DNA from: Chloracidobacterium sp.
Lineage (GTDB): Bacteria; Acidobacteriota; Blastocatellia; Pyrinomonadales; Pyrinomonadaceae
Assembly (NCBI GenBank): GCA_016716305.1
Contig: JADJWP010000002.1
Coordinates: 2,602,501 to 2,666,500 of the forward strand
Direction of reading: 5' to 3'
Length of the DNA: 64,000 nt
How positions within the stretch are numbered: the first letter of the stretch is position 1; each line of letters opens with the position of its first letter. Both the position numbers and the translations under genes were made by a program. The notes beneath the pieces were generated by a model that searched no databases, had not been told where the DNA came from, and saw only the letters and a list, made by a program, of their open reading frames with translations. Positions 19,513 through 27,990 of this stretch are shown here, piece after piece.

Positions 19513-20874
19513 ATGGTTGCTTCTGGCAAATTAGTATTCATGTTCACTTTCTTTGCAATGATCTTGCAGAGCCTGTTGTTCTTCCTGGATAAGCCCGACG
19601 AATTGATGGCGATTCCCTTGATCCTGATACTCGGTGGGGCGGGCGCGTTCTACCTCACACGCAACACGAGGGACCCTGATACCGATTTTCAGGTGAATAT
19701 CTTCTTGTGGGCTTTTTCAGCTCGTTTGTGGATGGGGATGATGCTTTACGGATGGGGGCTCAGCAATGTTTTCGGAGACGAAGATTCTTCAGGGTACCCA
19801 ATTGGCTGGTCGTTCGCGAAGAATTGGTATGAGAACGGCTTTGACGGATTTGTAAACAATCTCGGTCAGGTCTTTTTTGAAAGGCAGAACGTTGGCCAAG
19901 GGCTGATCTGGGCGATTCCGACCTTTATTGCAGGCGGCGAGAGCCGAATGATCGTTTCCGCCGTGAACAGTTTTTCCGGTGCAGCTTTGGTCATAGTTAT
20001 TTTCAGAATTGCGAAACGAGTCTTCGATTCGCCGACCGCTAGAATTGCCGCTGTTCTGGTCACGTTTTGGGCGTCTAATATCCTTCTTTCCGCGAGCACC
20101 GCGAAAGAGATGCTCGTGATCTTCTGTGAATGGGCGATTCTATACCTTCTGATCCGAAATCCGAATGGGCTGAGCATCAAAGACGGGCTGGCATCGATAC
20201 CCGCTTTCCTGGCGGTCTTTACGATGCGTTTTTATGCCCTCTATTTGCTAGCAGCTGCGGCCGTGTTCAGGTTTCTCGTTGCCAGCCCCAAGAATCTTTT
20301 TCGGAATGTTGTGTTTGGTTCGGTTCTGGTCGCTTCCATAATGATCTTTCTGGGTGCCGGCGGTGCTATTTCCCGCGACTTTGAGCGAATCGAGAGGTTG
20401 AATTCTCAGGTCGATTCGTGGCGAGAGGGCGTCTCTCAAACTACTGGTTCGGGCATTGAAGTCTATTCAGAATATGAGTCAACTTCGGTTGCGATCCCGG
20501 TCGCAACTGTCTATTTCTTTCTTGCACCGTTTCCCTGGGAGGCATTCAGCGGCACCGCGCGTAATGCGTTCGGGGCGGCAGAGAATCTCTTTATAATCGC
20601 GATTCTGATCGTCGGCTTTCCGGCCATACGGATCTTTTTCGGCGATAAGTTCGTTGACATGGCGCCGATCTTTGCGTTTTGCGCTCTGTATGCCGGAATG
20701 CAAATCTGGGGACTCTCGAACGTTGGTTTGGCTTGGCGGCATAAGCAAACCGTTATGCCGCTATTCTTCATGCTGGTCGCAGTCGCAATAACCCAGCGCA
20801 AGGCCGGTTGGCAAATGATAACAGGTCGCATCAACCGCAACAGACGCGGACTGAATGTGATAAGGGCAAACTGA
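19513..20874 (+). CDS. Polytopic membrane protein, possible GT-C-type glycosyltransferase
   Basis: A 453-residue protein with roughly 10-11 hydrophobic helices (for example FMFTFFAMILQSLLFFL, IPLILILGGAGAFYL, RNVVFGSVLVASIMIFLGA, LFIIAILIVGFPAI). After the third helix comes the acidic loop YGWGLSNVFGDEDSSGYPIG. In GT-C enzymes (GT39/PMT-like) an Asp/Glu pair in the first periplasmic loop binds the lipid-phosphate sugar, so GDED here is a candidate active site. No Wzy or Wzz signature is visible. It may transfer a sugar from a polyprenyl-phosphate donor on the periplasmic side, or act as a divergent polymerase. Function is inference from topology and position. Confidence 0.6.
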   Translation: MVASGKLVFMFTFFAMILQSLLFFLDKPDELMAIPLILILGGAGAFYLTRNTRDPDTDFQVNIFLWAFSARLWMGMMLYGWGLSNVFGDEDSSGYPIGWSFAKNWYENGFDGFVNNLGQVFFERQNVGQGLIWAIPTFIAGGESRMIVSAVNSFSGAALVIVIFRIAKRVFDSPTARIAAVLVTFWASNILLSASTAKEMLVIFCEWAILYLLIRNPNGLSIKDGLASIPAFLAVFTMRFYALYLLAAAAVFRFLVASPKNLFRNVVFGSVLVASIMIFLGAGGAISRDFERIERLNSQVDSWREGVSQTTGSGIEVYSEYESTSVAIPVATVYFFLAPFPWEAFSGTARNAFGAAENLFIIAILIVGFPAIRIFFGDKFVDMAPIFAFCALYAGMQIWGLSNVGLAWRHKQTVMPLFFMLVAVAITQRKAGWQMITGRINRNRRGLNVIRAN

Positions 20875-20878
20875 TCCC

Positions 20879-22762
20879 GTGTGCGGAATCGTCGGAATCG
20901 TAAATAACGGAGACCGCAAGGCAAGCCGCGAGGTCCTCGAAAGAATGAACCGGGCGATCCTGCATCGCGGGCCGGACGACGACGGTTTTTATGTGAACAA
21001 AAATGTCGGCCTTGCGATGCGAAGATTATCGATAATCGACCTCGCGAGCGGCAAGCAGCCGATCCGTAATGCCGATAATACAAAATGGATAGTATTTAAC
21101 GGCGAGATCTATAACTATCAAGAGCTACGGAAAGACCTGGAGAAACGCGGACACCGATTCTATACGAATTCGGACACCGAAGCGATCGTTCATCTTTATG
21201 ACGAATACGGTGTTGACTGTTTACAGCATCTCCGGGGAATGTTCGCCATGGCTATCTGGGACGAAACCGAGCAGGACTTGTTCCTTGCACGCGATCGCGT
21301 CGGCAAAAAACCACTGCTGTATTCGCTTCAGCAAAATGGCGATCTGATATTCGGATCAGAATTCAATGCCGTCCTGCAGCACCCCGATATTTCACGCGAA
21401 GTGGATAACGAGGCGATCGATTCCTATTTGTCTTATCTCTGTGTCCCCGCACCGATGACCGCCTTTAAGGCGATACGCAAACTTGAACCGGGCCATTGGA
21501 TGAAATGGAAAAGCGGGCAGATCGCAATGGAGCGCTATTGGCTCCCGGATTTTTCAAAGAAGATCAAGATAACGGAAGAAGAAGCGATCGACGAAACGAC
21601 GCGGATACTACGCGAATCGACGAAGCTGCGGATGATCTCGGAAGTTCCGCTTGGTGCGTTCCTTTCCGGCGGGGTTGATTCGTCAACAGTTGTCGCCTTG
21701 ATGGCTCAGGAAAGCTCGGGTCCTGTAAAGACATTTTCGATCGGATTCGAAGAACAGGATTTCAGCGAACTCAAATATGCGAAACGCGTCGCCGAGCATG
21801 TCGGGGCTGAGTATAATGAGTTTATCGTTCGGCCAAATGCGTTAGAGATACTGCCGACTTTGGTCGAGCATTACGGTGAACCGTATGCCGATTCGTCCGC
21901 GATACCGACATACTACGTCGCAAAGGAAACCCGAAAACACGTCACAGTTGCGTTAAACGGTGACGGAGGCGACGAGAGCTTTGCGGGCTACGAACGGTAT
22001 GCAGCAATGAAGGCCGCCTCCACCTTCCAAAAGATCCCGGCCGTGGTCCGCATGATGTTCGTGGAGAATCCCCTTAGAATCATGCCGGCACTGGGACCCG
22101 GAAATCGGCCGATAGAACGGTGGATAAACTTTCTCAGAGCTTCGGCATTATCGAAAGAGGAGCGATACTTCAAATGGGTCTCTACGTTTGATCACAACGC
22201 AAAAGCAACGATGTATACCGATGAATTTCGAGCTTCCCTTCTCGGAAAGCAGGCATTTTCTACGATCGGGAAATGGTTCTCTAGCGAGAATGGGATCGGT
22301 TCGCTCGATTCACTTCTTCGGATCGACCAGCTGACTTATTTGCCCAATGATCTTCTAACGAAAGTTGATATCGCGTCGATGGCGAACTCATTAGAGGCCC
22401 GTTCACCGTTTCTTGATCACAAACTTATTGAATTCGCGGCCTCGATCCCGGAGTCAATAAAGATGAACCGGTTCGAAACGAAATCGTTGTTAAAAAAGGT
22501 AGCGGTTCGGCTCGTTCCAAAGGATGTTGTTTATCGGAAAAAGATGGGTTTCGGCGTGCCCATCGGAAAGTGGTTTCGAAGCGAAATGAAGAACCTCGTT
22601 TGCGATGCCCTTTTGTCAAGTCGGTCAATGCGACGGGGCCTGGTACGGCCGGACGTTGTGACGCAATACGTCAAAGAACATATTGACGGCAAGGCTGATC
22701 ATTCGTTCCGCATTTGGACGCTCCTTATGCTTGAACTCTGGTTCCAGCGATTCATAGATTAG
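20879..22762 (+). CDS. asnB: Glutamine-hydrolysing asparagine synthetase-type amidotransferase
   Basis: A 627-residue class II amidotransferase. A GTG start places the catalytic Cys at position 2 (MCGIVGIVNNGDR), followed by ILHRGPDDDGFY and VFNGEIYNYQELR of the Ntn glutaminase. The ATP-pyrophosphatase domain has LSGGVDSSTVVALMAQ near residue 262, FSIGFEEQDFSEL and LNGDGGDESFAGYERY. AsnB-type enzymes inside polysaccharide loci commonly amidate uronic acids or peptides instead of free aspartate, and that is my inference here. It is followed with no gap by a methyltransferase gene. Confidence 0.92.
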   Translation: MCGIVGIVNNGDRKASREVLERMNRAILHRGPDDDGFYVNKNVGLAMRRLSIIDLASGKQPIRNADNTKWIVFNGEIYNYQELRKDLEKRGHRFYTNSDTEAIVHLYDEYGVDCLQHLRGMFAMAIWDETEQDLFLARDRVGKKPLLYSLQQNGDLIFGSEFNAVLQHPDISREVDNEAIDSYLSYLCVPAPMTAFKAIRKLEPGHWMKWKSGQIAMERYWLPDFSKKIKITEEEAIDETTRILRESTKLRMISEVPLGAFLSGGVDSSTVVALMAQESSGPVKTFSIGFEEQDFSELKYAKRVAEHVGAEYNEFIVRPNALEILPTLVEHYGEPYADSSAIPTYYVAKETRKHVTVALNGDGGDESFAGYERYAAMKAASTFQKIPAVVRMMFVENPLRIMPALGPGNRPIERWINFLRASALSKEERYFKWVSTFDHNAKATMYTDEFRASLLGKQAFSTIGKWFSSENGIGSLDSLLRIDQLTYLPNDLLTKVDIASMANSLEARSPFLDHKLIEFAASIPESIKMNRFETKSLLKKVAVRLVPKDVVYRKKMGFGVPIGKWFRSEMKNLVCDALLSSRSMRRGLVRPDVVTQYVKEHIDGKADHSFRIWTLLMLELWFQRFID

Positions 22763-23527
22763 ATGAAAACCACACGAGCCGAAGTCGAGGGGTACTTCAA
22801 TCGGATTGCCAAGAGCTATTCTAGGAAATACTCGCGCGATGACACGTTTCTTTATTACTTCTTTAACGAGCGACTTGCCGAAGCGACTCGCGGAGTAGAT
22901 CTCGGTGACAAAAGGGTACTCGATATTGGTGCAGGAACCGGGAATCTCTATGACCATTTAAGGACGCTCAACTCTACTTGTGACTATTATGCTGTTGACA
23001 TTGCCGCCGATATGCTTGAAAACAGCAATATTCCTGCTGACCGGCAATTTGTTGGCGAAGTAGGGCGAATCGAATTACCGCATAACGAGTTCGATCTGAT
23101 GTTTTTATTGGGTGTTACGACATATTTCGGGGATGAGCGACTCGAAGAAATGCTCGATTGGATGAGCAACAACCTCTCTTGCGGTGGATCTGCGATCATT
23201 ACTTTCACTAACAGGAGTTCGCTTGACTGGAAATCGCGAAGGATTTTTAGGTTTTTCGGAAAGCGACTTTTGCCCAAGCGGTTTGTTCTTGCCCAGGATT
23301 TCGTCGTATTTCCGCGAAGCGTCGATCAAGTCCGGGCGATCATCGGATCTAGATTCGACGTAGTGGATTTAAGATGGTTAAACCACACGGTGTTTCCGCT
23401 GAATCAGCTTTTTAAGGGGCTGTCGGTTATGTTGGCTCGTAAGATACACGAAATCGGAGCTGGCCGCAGACTTATGGGGGCAATAAGCTCTGATTTTCTT
23501 TTGGTACTCCGCAAGAGCGATCAATGA
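22763..23527 (+). CDS. Class I SAM-dependent methyltransferase
   Basis: A 254-residue methyltransferase whose ATG directly follows the asnB stop. Motif I is VLDIGAGTGNLYDHLR near residue 52, followed by DYYAVDIAADML (beta-2 acidic residue) and GRIELPHNEFDLMFLLGVTT, then a C-terminal cap rich in aromatic and basic residues. The family cannot be narrowed. Its stop overlaps the nucleotidyltransferase start by 4 bp (ATGA), so it is likely co-translated with the sugar-nucleotide genes. Confidence 0.8.
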   Translation: MKTTRAEVEGYFNRIAKSYSRKYSRDDTFLYYFFNERLAEATRGVDLGDKRVLDIGAGTGNLYDHLRTLNSTCDYYAVDIAADMLENSNIPADRQFVGEVGRIELPHNEFDLMFLLGVTTYFGDERLEEMLDWMSNNLSCGGSAIITFTNRSSLDWKSRRIFRFFGKRLLPKRFVLAQDFVVFPRSVDQVRAIIGSRFDVVDLRWLNHTVFPLNQLFKGLSVMLARKIHEIGAGRRLMGAISSDFLLVLRKSDQ

Positions 23528-24252
23528 AAGGTGTGATACTGGCGGGTGGGCTTGGTTCTAGGCTTTTTCCGCTTACAAAAATTACGAACAAGCATCTGCT
23601 GCCGGTCTACGATCAGCCGATGATATATTATCCGCTCCGGACGCTCATAAATGCCGGCATCGACGACATAATGATCGTGACCGGCGGAAACTCGGCCGGC
23701 GATTTTCTGAAGCTGCTCGGAAACGGCAAAGACTTTGGCCTAAAGCACCTGAACTACACCTATCAGGAAGGTGAGGGAGGTATTGCCGATGCCCTTTCGT
23801 TGGTCGAACATTTTGCCGATGACGAACCGATCTGCGTTGTTCTTGGGGACAACATCATTGAAAAGAACATCTTGAATGCAGCGAACGCATATCGAACCCA
23901 GGGGAACGGCGCGAAGATCCTGCTCAAAGAGGTACATGATCCACAGCGGTTCGGGGTACCAGAACTCGACGGCGATCGCGTCCTGAAGATCGAGGAAAAG
24001 CCCACTGAGCCAAAGTCGAGTTATGCGGTGATAGGCGTTTACTTTTATGACAACACGGTCTTTGACGTGATCAAGACGCTCGAACCCTCTGACCGCGGCG
24101 AACTTGAGATCACAGATGTTAATAATCACTACATCGCGCGCGGCGAAATGACGTGGAACGAGCTTGACGGTTGGTGGACCGATGCGGGCACGTTCGAGAG
24201 TTTGCTTCGTGCATCGAACATGGTCGCCGATACCGGTGCGAACAACGTTTAG
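23524..24252 (+). CDS. Sugar-1-phosphate nucleotidyltransferase, RmlA-like
   Basis: This enzyme couples a hexose-1-phosphate to dTTP or UTP, giving the activated sugar for the cluster. The signature is MKGVILAGGLGSRLFPLTKI, followed by NKHLLPVYDQPMIYYPLRTL (uridylyl/thymidylyl loop), QEGEGGIADALSL, VVLGDNIIE (metal-binding Asp) and EEKPTEPKSSYAVIGVYFYD. At 242 residues it is about 45 shorter than classical RmlA, lacking the C-terminal allosteric-site helices, so feedback control by dTDP-rhamnose is unlikely. Glucose-1-phosphate thymidylyltransferase is the most likely activity. No RmlB or RmlD gene is nearby. Confidence 0.85.
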   Translation: MKGVILAGGLGSRLFPLTKITNKHLLPVYDQPMIYYPLRTLINAGIDDIMIVTGGNSAGDFLKLLGNGKDFGLKHLNYTYQEGEGGIADALSLVEHFADDEPICVVLGDNIIEKNILNAANAYRTQGNGAKILLKEVHDPQRFGVPELDGDRVLKIEEKPTEPKSSYAVIGVYFYDNTVFDVIKTLEPSDRGELEITDVNNHYIARGEMTWNELDGWWTDAGTFESLLRASNMVADTGANNV

Positions 24253-24301
24253 CTGTCCGATCCGTGTCTCAGAACAACCATTTGAACTTAGGATTTCGGT
24301 T

Positions 24302-24802
24302 ATGTCCAATTCAGCGAAAAGAGTTTCAGAGTTTGTCGTTGGCGAGATAAAAGGTGTCGTCGTCTATCCGCTGAAGAGATATTTCGACGAGCGAGGATGG
24401 TTGGCCGAGCTGTTTCGACATGACGAATTAGCCGAAGAGTTCTATCCCGTAATGTCCTATATTTCATTCACGAAGCCTGGCATTCAACGCGGTCCTCATG
24501 AACACGTCGGCCAGGCAGACCTTTTTTGTTTCATAGGTCCATCGACCTTTAGGATGCGGATGTGGGATAACCGCCCCGATTCACCTACCTTCAATCATAT
24601 GATGTCGTTCGAGGCCGGCTTCGAGGATCCGCTGGCGGTCGTGGTCCCGAAAGGCGTCGTCCACGGATATAAGAACATCGGGAATGTGGACGGCATGGTG
24701 ATAAACTGCCCGAATCGGCTCTATATGGGCCACGGGAAGAAAGAGCCGATCGATGAGATCCGGCATGAAGACGACCCGGAAACGATCTTCCGGATGGATT
24801 GA
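24302..24802 (+). CDS. RmlC-like cupin, dTDP-4-dehydrorhamnose 3,5-epimerase-related
   Basis: A 166-residue double-stranded beta-helix protein of the RmlC superfamily. It keeps KRYFDERGWLAELFRHDEL, the catalytic-His segment in variant form (RGPHEH where classical RmlC has RGLHYQ), and VVVPKGVVHGYKNIGN (the usual P-x-G-x-x-H-G-x turn). The classical C-terminal Tyr/strand region is altered (NCPNRLYMGHGKKEP). It may be a 3- or 3,5-epimerase of a nucleotide 4-keto-sugar, or a related isomerase. The ATG at 24302 fits the family N-terminus; a longer frame upstream would overlap the RmlA-like gene. Confidence 0.75.
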   Translation: MSNSAKRVSEFVVGEIKGVVVYPLKRYFDERGWLAELFRHDELAEEFYPVMSYISFTKPGIQRGPHEHVGQADLFCFIGPSTFRMRMWDNRPDSPTFNHMMSFEAGFEDPLAVVVPKGVVHGYKNIGNVDGMVINCPNRLYMGHGKKEPIDEIRHEDDPETIFRMD

Positions 24803-24897
24803 TCATCGGTGCGGGCGGCTATCCGCACCTCATATATGAAGCGTCAAGCGATCAATACCCACGCGACACCATTTCTCGCACGTCTCACCCCTCGTCG

Positions 24898-26139
24898 ATG
24901 AAGGTCCTCAGAATAATTGCTCGTCTTAATGTCGGAGGGCCGGCCCGTCATGTCGTTTGGCTGACCGAGGGACTGAATGAGCATGGCTATCGGTCAACGC
25001 TTGTCGCCGGCACGGTGCCGGACGGCGAAGAGGATATGAGCTACCTGGCGGCAGATCACGGACTAGAACCGATCTACATAAAAGAGATGAGCCGCGAACT
25101 ATCTCTGCTCGACGTTGTGTCGCTTTGGAAGATATACAGGTTGGTTCAGAATCTGAACCCAGATATCGTTCATACGCATACAGCAAAGGCCGGAACGATC
25201 GGCCGGCTTGCCGCTTTCGCATACAGATGGCTTACACCTGGTACACTCATCGGTCGGCCGCGCCGATTGGTTATAGTGCACACATTCCACGGGCATGTCT
25301 TTCACAGCTACTACGGCAGGCTAAAGACAAACTTCTTTTTGACCGTCGAGAGGATTCTTGCCCGTACGGCTACCGATAAGATCGTCGTCATTACAGAGCA
25401 GCAGTTCGAAGAGATAAGCTCAAAGTTCAGGGTCGGAGATCCGAACCAGTTTCGGGTGATCAGGCTGGGAATCGACCTTGCACCATTTAAGGCTATTCGT
25501 GAACGCAATGACACGATACGCTCCTCGATCGGGGCCTCGGAGAACGATCTCGTCGTCGCGTTTGTCGGTCGCCTGACCGAGATCAAGGATCTTTCGCTTT
25601 TGTTGAAAGCGGTCGCCGGCTATCGAAAGGCAAACGACAAGGCCCTGCCGAATATCCGGCTGATCGTCTGCGGTGATGGCCATTTGCGGCGATCACTAGA
25701 GACCGAGGCTTTGCAGCTTGGTATCGCCGACGGTGTATCATTTGTCGGAAATCGCCGCGATACCGCAAGCATCTATGGAGCCTCAGATATCGTCGCCCTT
25801 TCGTCGCTTAACGAAGGTACTCCTTTGTCTCTGATCGAGGCGATGGCGGCCGGCCGGCCGGTGATATCAACCTCTGTGGGCGGAGTCGTCGATCTCTTAG
25901 GCACGAAAAACGAGAGTCTTGAAAGTTTTGACGTTTGTGAGCGAGGGATCGGTGTTGCCGCAGGTGCAGTTGACGGATTCATCAATGGCTTGATTTATCT
26001 TGCAAAAGATGAAAGATTACGGAAAAGCCTGGGCGAGGCTGGCCGTTCGTTCGTTGTCCAAAATTACTCGAAAGAACGTCTCATTAGTGATGTCGACAGG
26101 TTGTACCGAGAATTGACGGCCGAGGCAAGCGAATTGTAA
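24898..26139 (+). CDS. Family 4 (GT-B) glycosyltransferase
   Basis: A 413-residue enzyme. MKVLRIIARLNVGGPARHVV with the GGP loop is the classical N-terminal glycine-rich motif, then PDIVHTHTAKAGTIGRLAAF. The donor domain has FRVIRLGIDLAPFKAI, LVVAFVGRLTEIKDLSLLLK, RLIVCGDGHLRRSLE, and ALSSLNEGTPLSLIEAMAAG, whose EGTPLSLIE is the retaining-GT EX7E region. The ATG at 24898 is preferred to an upstream in-frame start because the GGP motif normally lies within 15 residues of the start. It precedes the initiating-transferase fusion gene by 20 bp. Confidence 0.9.
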   Translation: MKVLRIIARLNVGGPARHVVWLTEGLNEHGYRSTLVAGTVPDGEEDMSYLAADHGLEPIYIKEMSRELSLLDVVSLWKIYRLVQNLNPDIVHTHTAKAGTIGRLAAFAYRWLTPGTLIGRPRRLVIVHTFHGHVFHSYYGRLKTNFFLTVERILARTATDKIVVITEQQFEEISSKFRVGDPNQFRVIRLGIDLAPFKAIRERNDTIRSSIGASENDLVVAFVGRLTEIKDLSLLLKAVAGYRKANDKALPNIRLIVCGDGHLRRSLETEALQLGIADGVSFVGNRRDTASIYGASDIVALSSLNEGTPLSLIEAMAAGRPVISTSVGGVVDLLGTKNESLESFDVCERGIGVAAGAVDGFINGLIYLAKDERLRKSLGEAGRSFVVQNYSKERLISDVDRLYRELTAEASEL

Positions 26140-26159
26140 CTTGTACGTTTGCGTCCCTA

Positions 26160-27965
26160 ATGCAGCACATCTCGATTAGTCCCATATTGGCGTGCATCGT
26201 CGGAATCGCTGTATCTGCGATCCTAACGGTCGCCGTTCGTGCTTTCGCCAGGCGATTTGGCCAAGTTGCAAAACCAAAATCCGACCGATGGCATAAGCGT
26301 CCGACTGCGATGCTCGGCGGCGTTGCGATCTTCCTTACGACGATCGCGATGTATGCTGCCTTCGTCCCGAGATCGACCGAGTCGCTGGTAATGCTTGGGG
26401 CTGCGGCATTTCTTTTCTTTGTCGGGCTTTTGGACGACATCGTTAATATAAAGCCGTATCAAAAGTTGATCGGGCAGCTTGTAGGGGCCTCGATCATTGT
26501 CGGTTCCGGAATGCGGCTGCCGTTGACCGGTTCCGAGCTCTTCGATGTCTGGATCACCGTTTTTTGGCTCGTCGGCATCACGAACGCGATAAATCTGCTC
26601 GACAACATGGACGGCCTGGCCGCCGGCATTGCGGCGATCGCCGCCGCGTCACTGGTGATCGGCTTAGTGGTCAACGGACAGACCACCGAAGCGGTCTTCG
26701 TCGCGATATTCATTGGAGCCTTGCTCGGTTTCCTGATCTTCAACTTCAATCCCGCGTCGATCTTCATGGGTGACTGCGGATCGATGTTCGTTGGGTTCTT
26801 GCTGGCAAGTTCGGTACTGTTGAGCAGCACGGGAGGCCGTTCACGCGGAATCTTCTCGATCCTCGCGGTCCCTGTTCTGATTCTGTTTGTTCCGATCTTT
26901 GACACAACGTTCGTCACTATCCTGCGCAAAATGTGGGGCAGAAAGGCTTCACAGGGCGGCCGCGACCACACATCGCACCGATTGGTCGCGTTAGGCCTCT
27001 CCGAGCGTTCGGCAGTTTTAATGATCTACGGATTTGCTTTGGCTGCCGGTGTGCTCTCGCTGATCGTCAGCCAACTCCAAACGACACAGAGTCTCGCCCT
27101 GATCGCCTTTTTCACGATCATTCTTGCGATCATCGGGGTCTATCTTTCGAAGGTCAAGGTCTACGATGAACGCCAGGAGGATCTTGCCAAAAAGAACAAC
27201 GCCGTCTTTGCGTTCTTGGTAGATGTTTCTTACAAGCGACGTATTTTCGAGGTGATCCTTGATGTTCTCTTGATCACGCTGGCCTATTACGCGAGCTATG
27301 TACTTCTCTTCGGTTCGTTTGAGGAAAGCGGAAACTGGCTTCTTTTCATCCAGACGCTGCCGCTGCTGGTCGTCATCAAACTTTTTTCATTTCTTGTAAC
27401 GGGCGTTTATCGCGGACTCTGGCGGTACACAAGTGTCAGCGACCTGATAACATTCGTCAAAGGCGTCACTTTGGCAAGCGTTCTGAGCGTTGTAGCAATA
27501 TTGCTGATCTACCGGTTCGAGAATTTCTCGCGCGCCGTGTTCTTTCTCGACGGCGTGCTGCTGCTATTTGCGATCGTCGGCAGCCGTCTGGCTTTCAGAA
27601 TGATACGCGAGCTATTGCCGATGCCGCATGCAGGCGATGGACGCCGCGTCCTGATCTACGGAGCGGGCGACGGCGGTGAAATGGTTCTAAGAGAACTGCG
27701 AAACAATCCGCAGTGGCAGCTTAGGCCGATAGGCTTTCTTGACGACGATCCTCGAAAGAAAGATAAGGTTATAAATGGGCTCAAGGTACTGCTCCCCGAA
27801 AACGATCTTTCCGAGATCTGTCGTGAACAGGAGGCAGACGAGGTCCTGATCTCGTTTCGCGAGAATGATGCCGACCGGATCGCCGAGATAAAACGTTCAT
27901 GTCGAGACGCGGGTGTCGGTCTTAAGAGAGCACAGATACACATCGAGACCCTGGACATCGAATAG
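26160..27965 (+). CDS. Fusion of WecA/TagO-like polyprenyl-phosphate sugar-phosphate transferase and a CapD/WbpM-like membrane plus Rossmann half
   Basis: A 601-residue membrane protein with two parts. Residues 1-340 are a PF00953 transferase that would start the repeat unit by moving a HexNAc-1-phosphate onto undecaprenyl phosphate: KSDRWHKRPTAMLGG, FVGLLDDIVNIKPYQKLIGQ, NAINLLDNMDGLAAG, PASIFMGDCGSMFVGF and GRDHTSHRL contain the catalytic Asp/His positions. Residues about 370-601 resemble only the N-terminal half of CapD/WbpM-type proteins: four more helices, GVYRGLWRYTSVSDL, then a Rossmann motif VLIYGAGDGGEMVLRELRNN. The catalytic dehydratase domain that should follow is absent. The frame is continuous and in register, so this is a genuine fusion and not two genes. 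Confidence 0.85.
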   Translation: MQHISISPILACIVGIAVSAILTVAVRAFARRFGQVAKPKSDRWHKRPTAMLGGVAIFLTTIAMYAAFVPRSTESLVMLGAAAFLFFVGLLDDIVNIKPYQKLIGQLVGASIIVGSGMRLPLTGSELFDVWITVFWLVGITNAINLLDNMDGLAAGIAAIAAASLVIGLVVNGQTTEAVFVAIFIGALLGFLIFNFNPASIFMGDCGSMFVGFLLASSVLLSSTGGRSRGIFSILAVPVLILFVPIFDTTFVTILRKMWGRKASQGGRDHTSHRLVALGLSERSAVLMIYGFALAAGVLSLIVSQLQTTQSLALIAFFTIILAIIGVYLSKVKVYDERQEDLAKKNNAVFAFLVDVSYKRRIFEVILDVLLITLAYYASYVLLFGSFEESGNWLLFIQTLPLLVVIKLFSFLVTGVYRGLWRYTSVSDLITFVKGVTLASVLSVVAILLIYRFENFSRAVFFLDGVLLLFAIVGSRLAFRMIRELLPMPHAGDGRRVLIYGAGDGGEMVLRELRNNPQWQLRPIGFLDDDPRKKDKVINGLKVLLPENDLSEICREQEADEVLISFRENDADRIAEIKRSCRDAGVGLKRAQIHIETLDIE

Positions 27966-27990
27966 CCAAAGGCCGCCCGCAAACCGCTAA

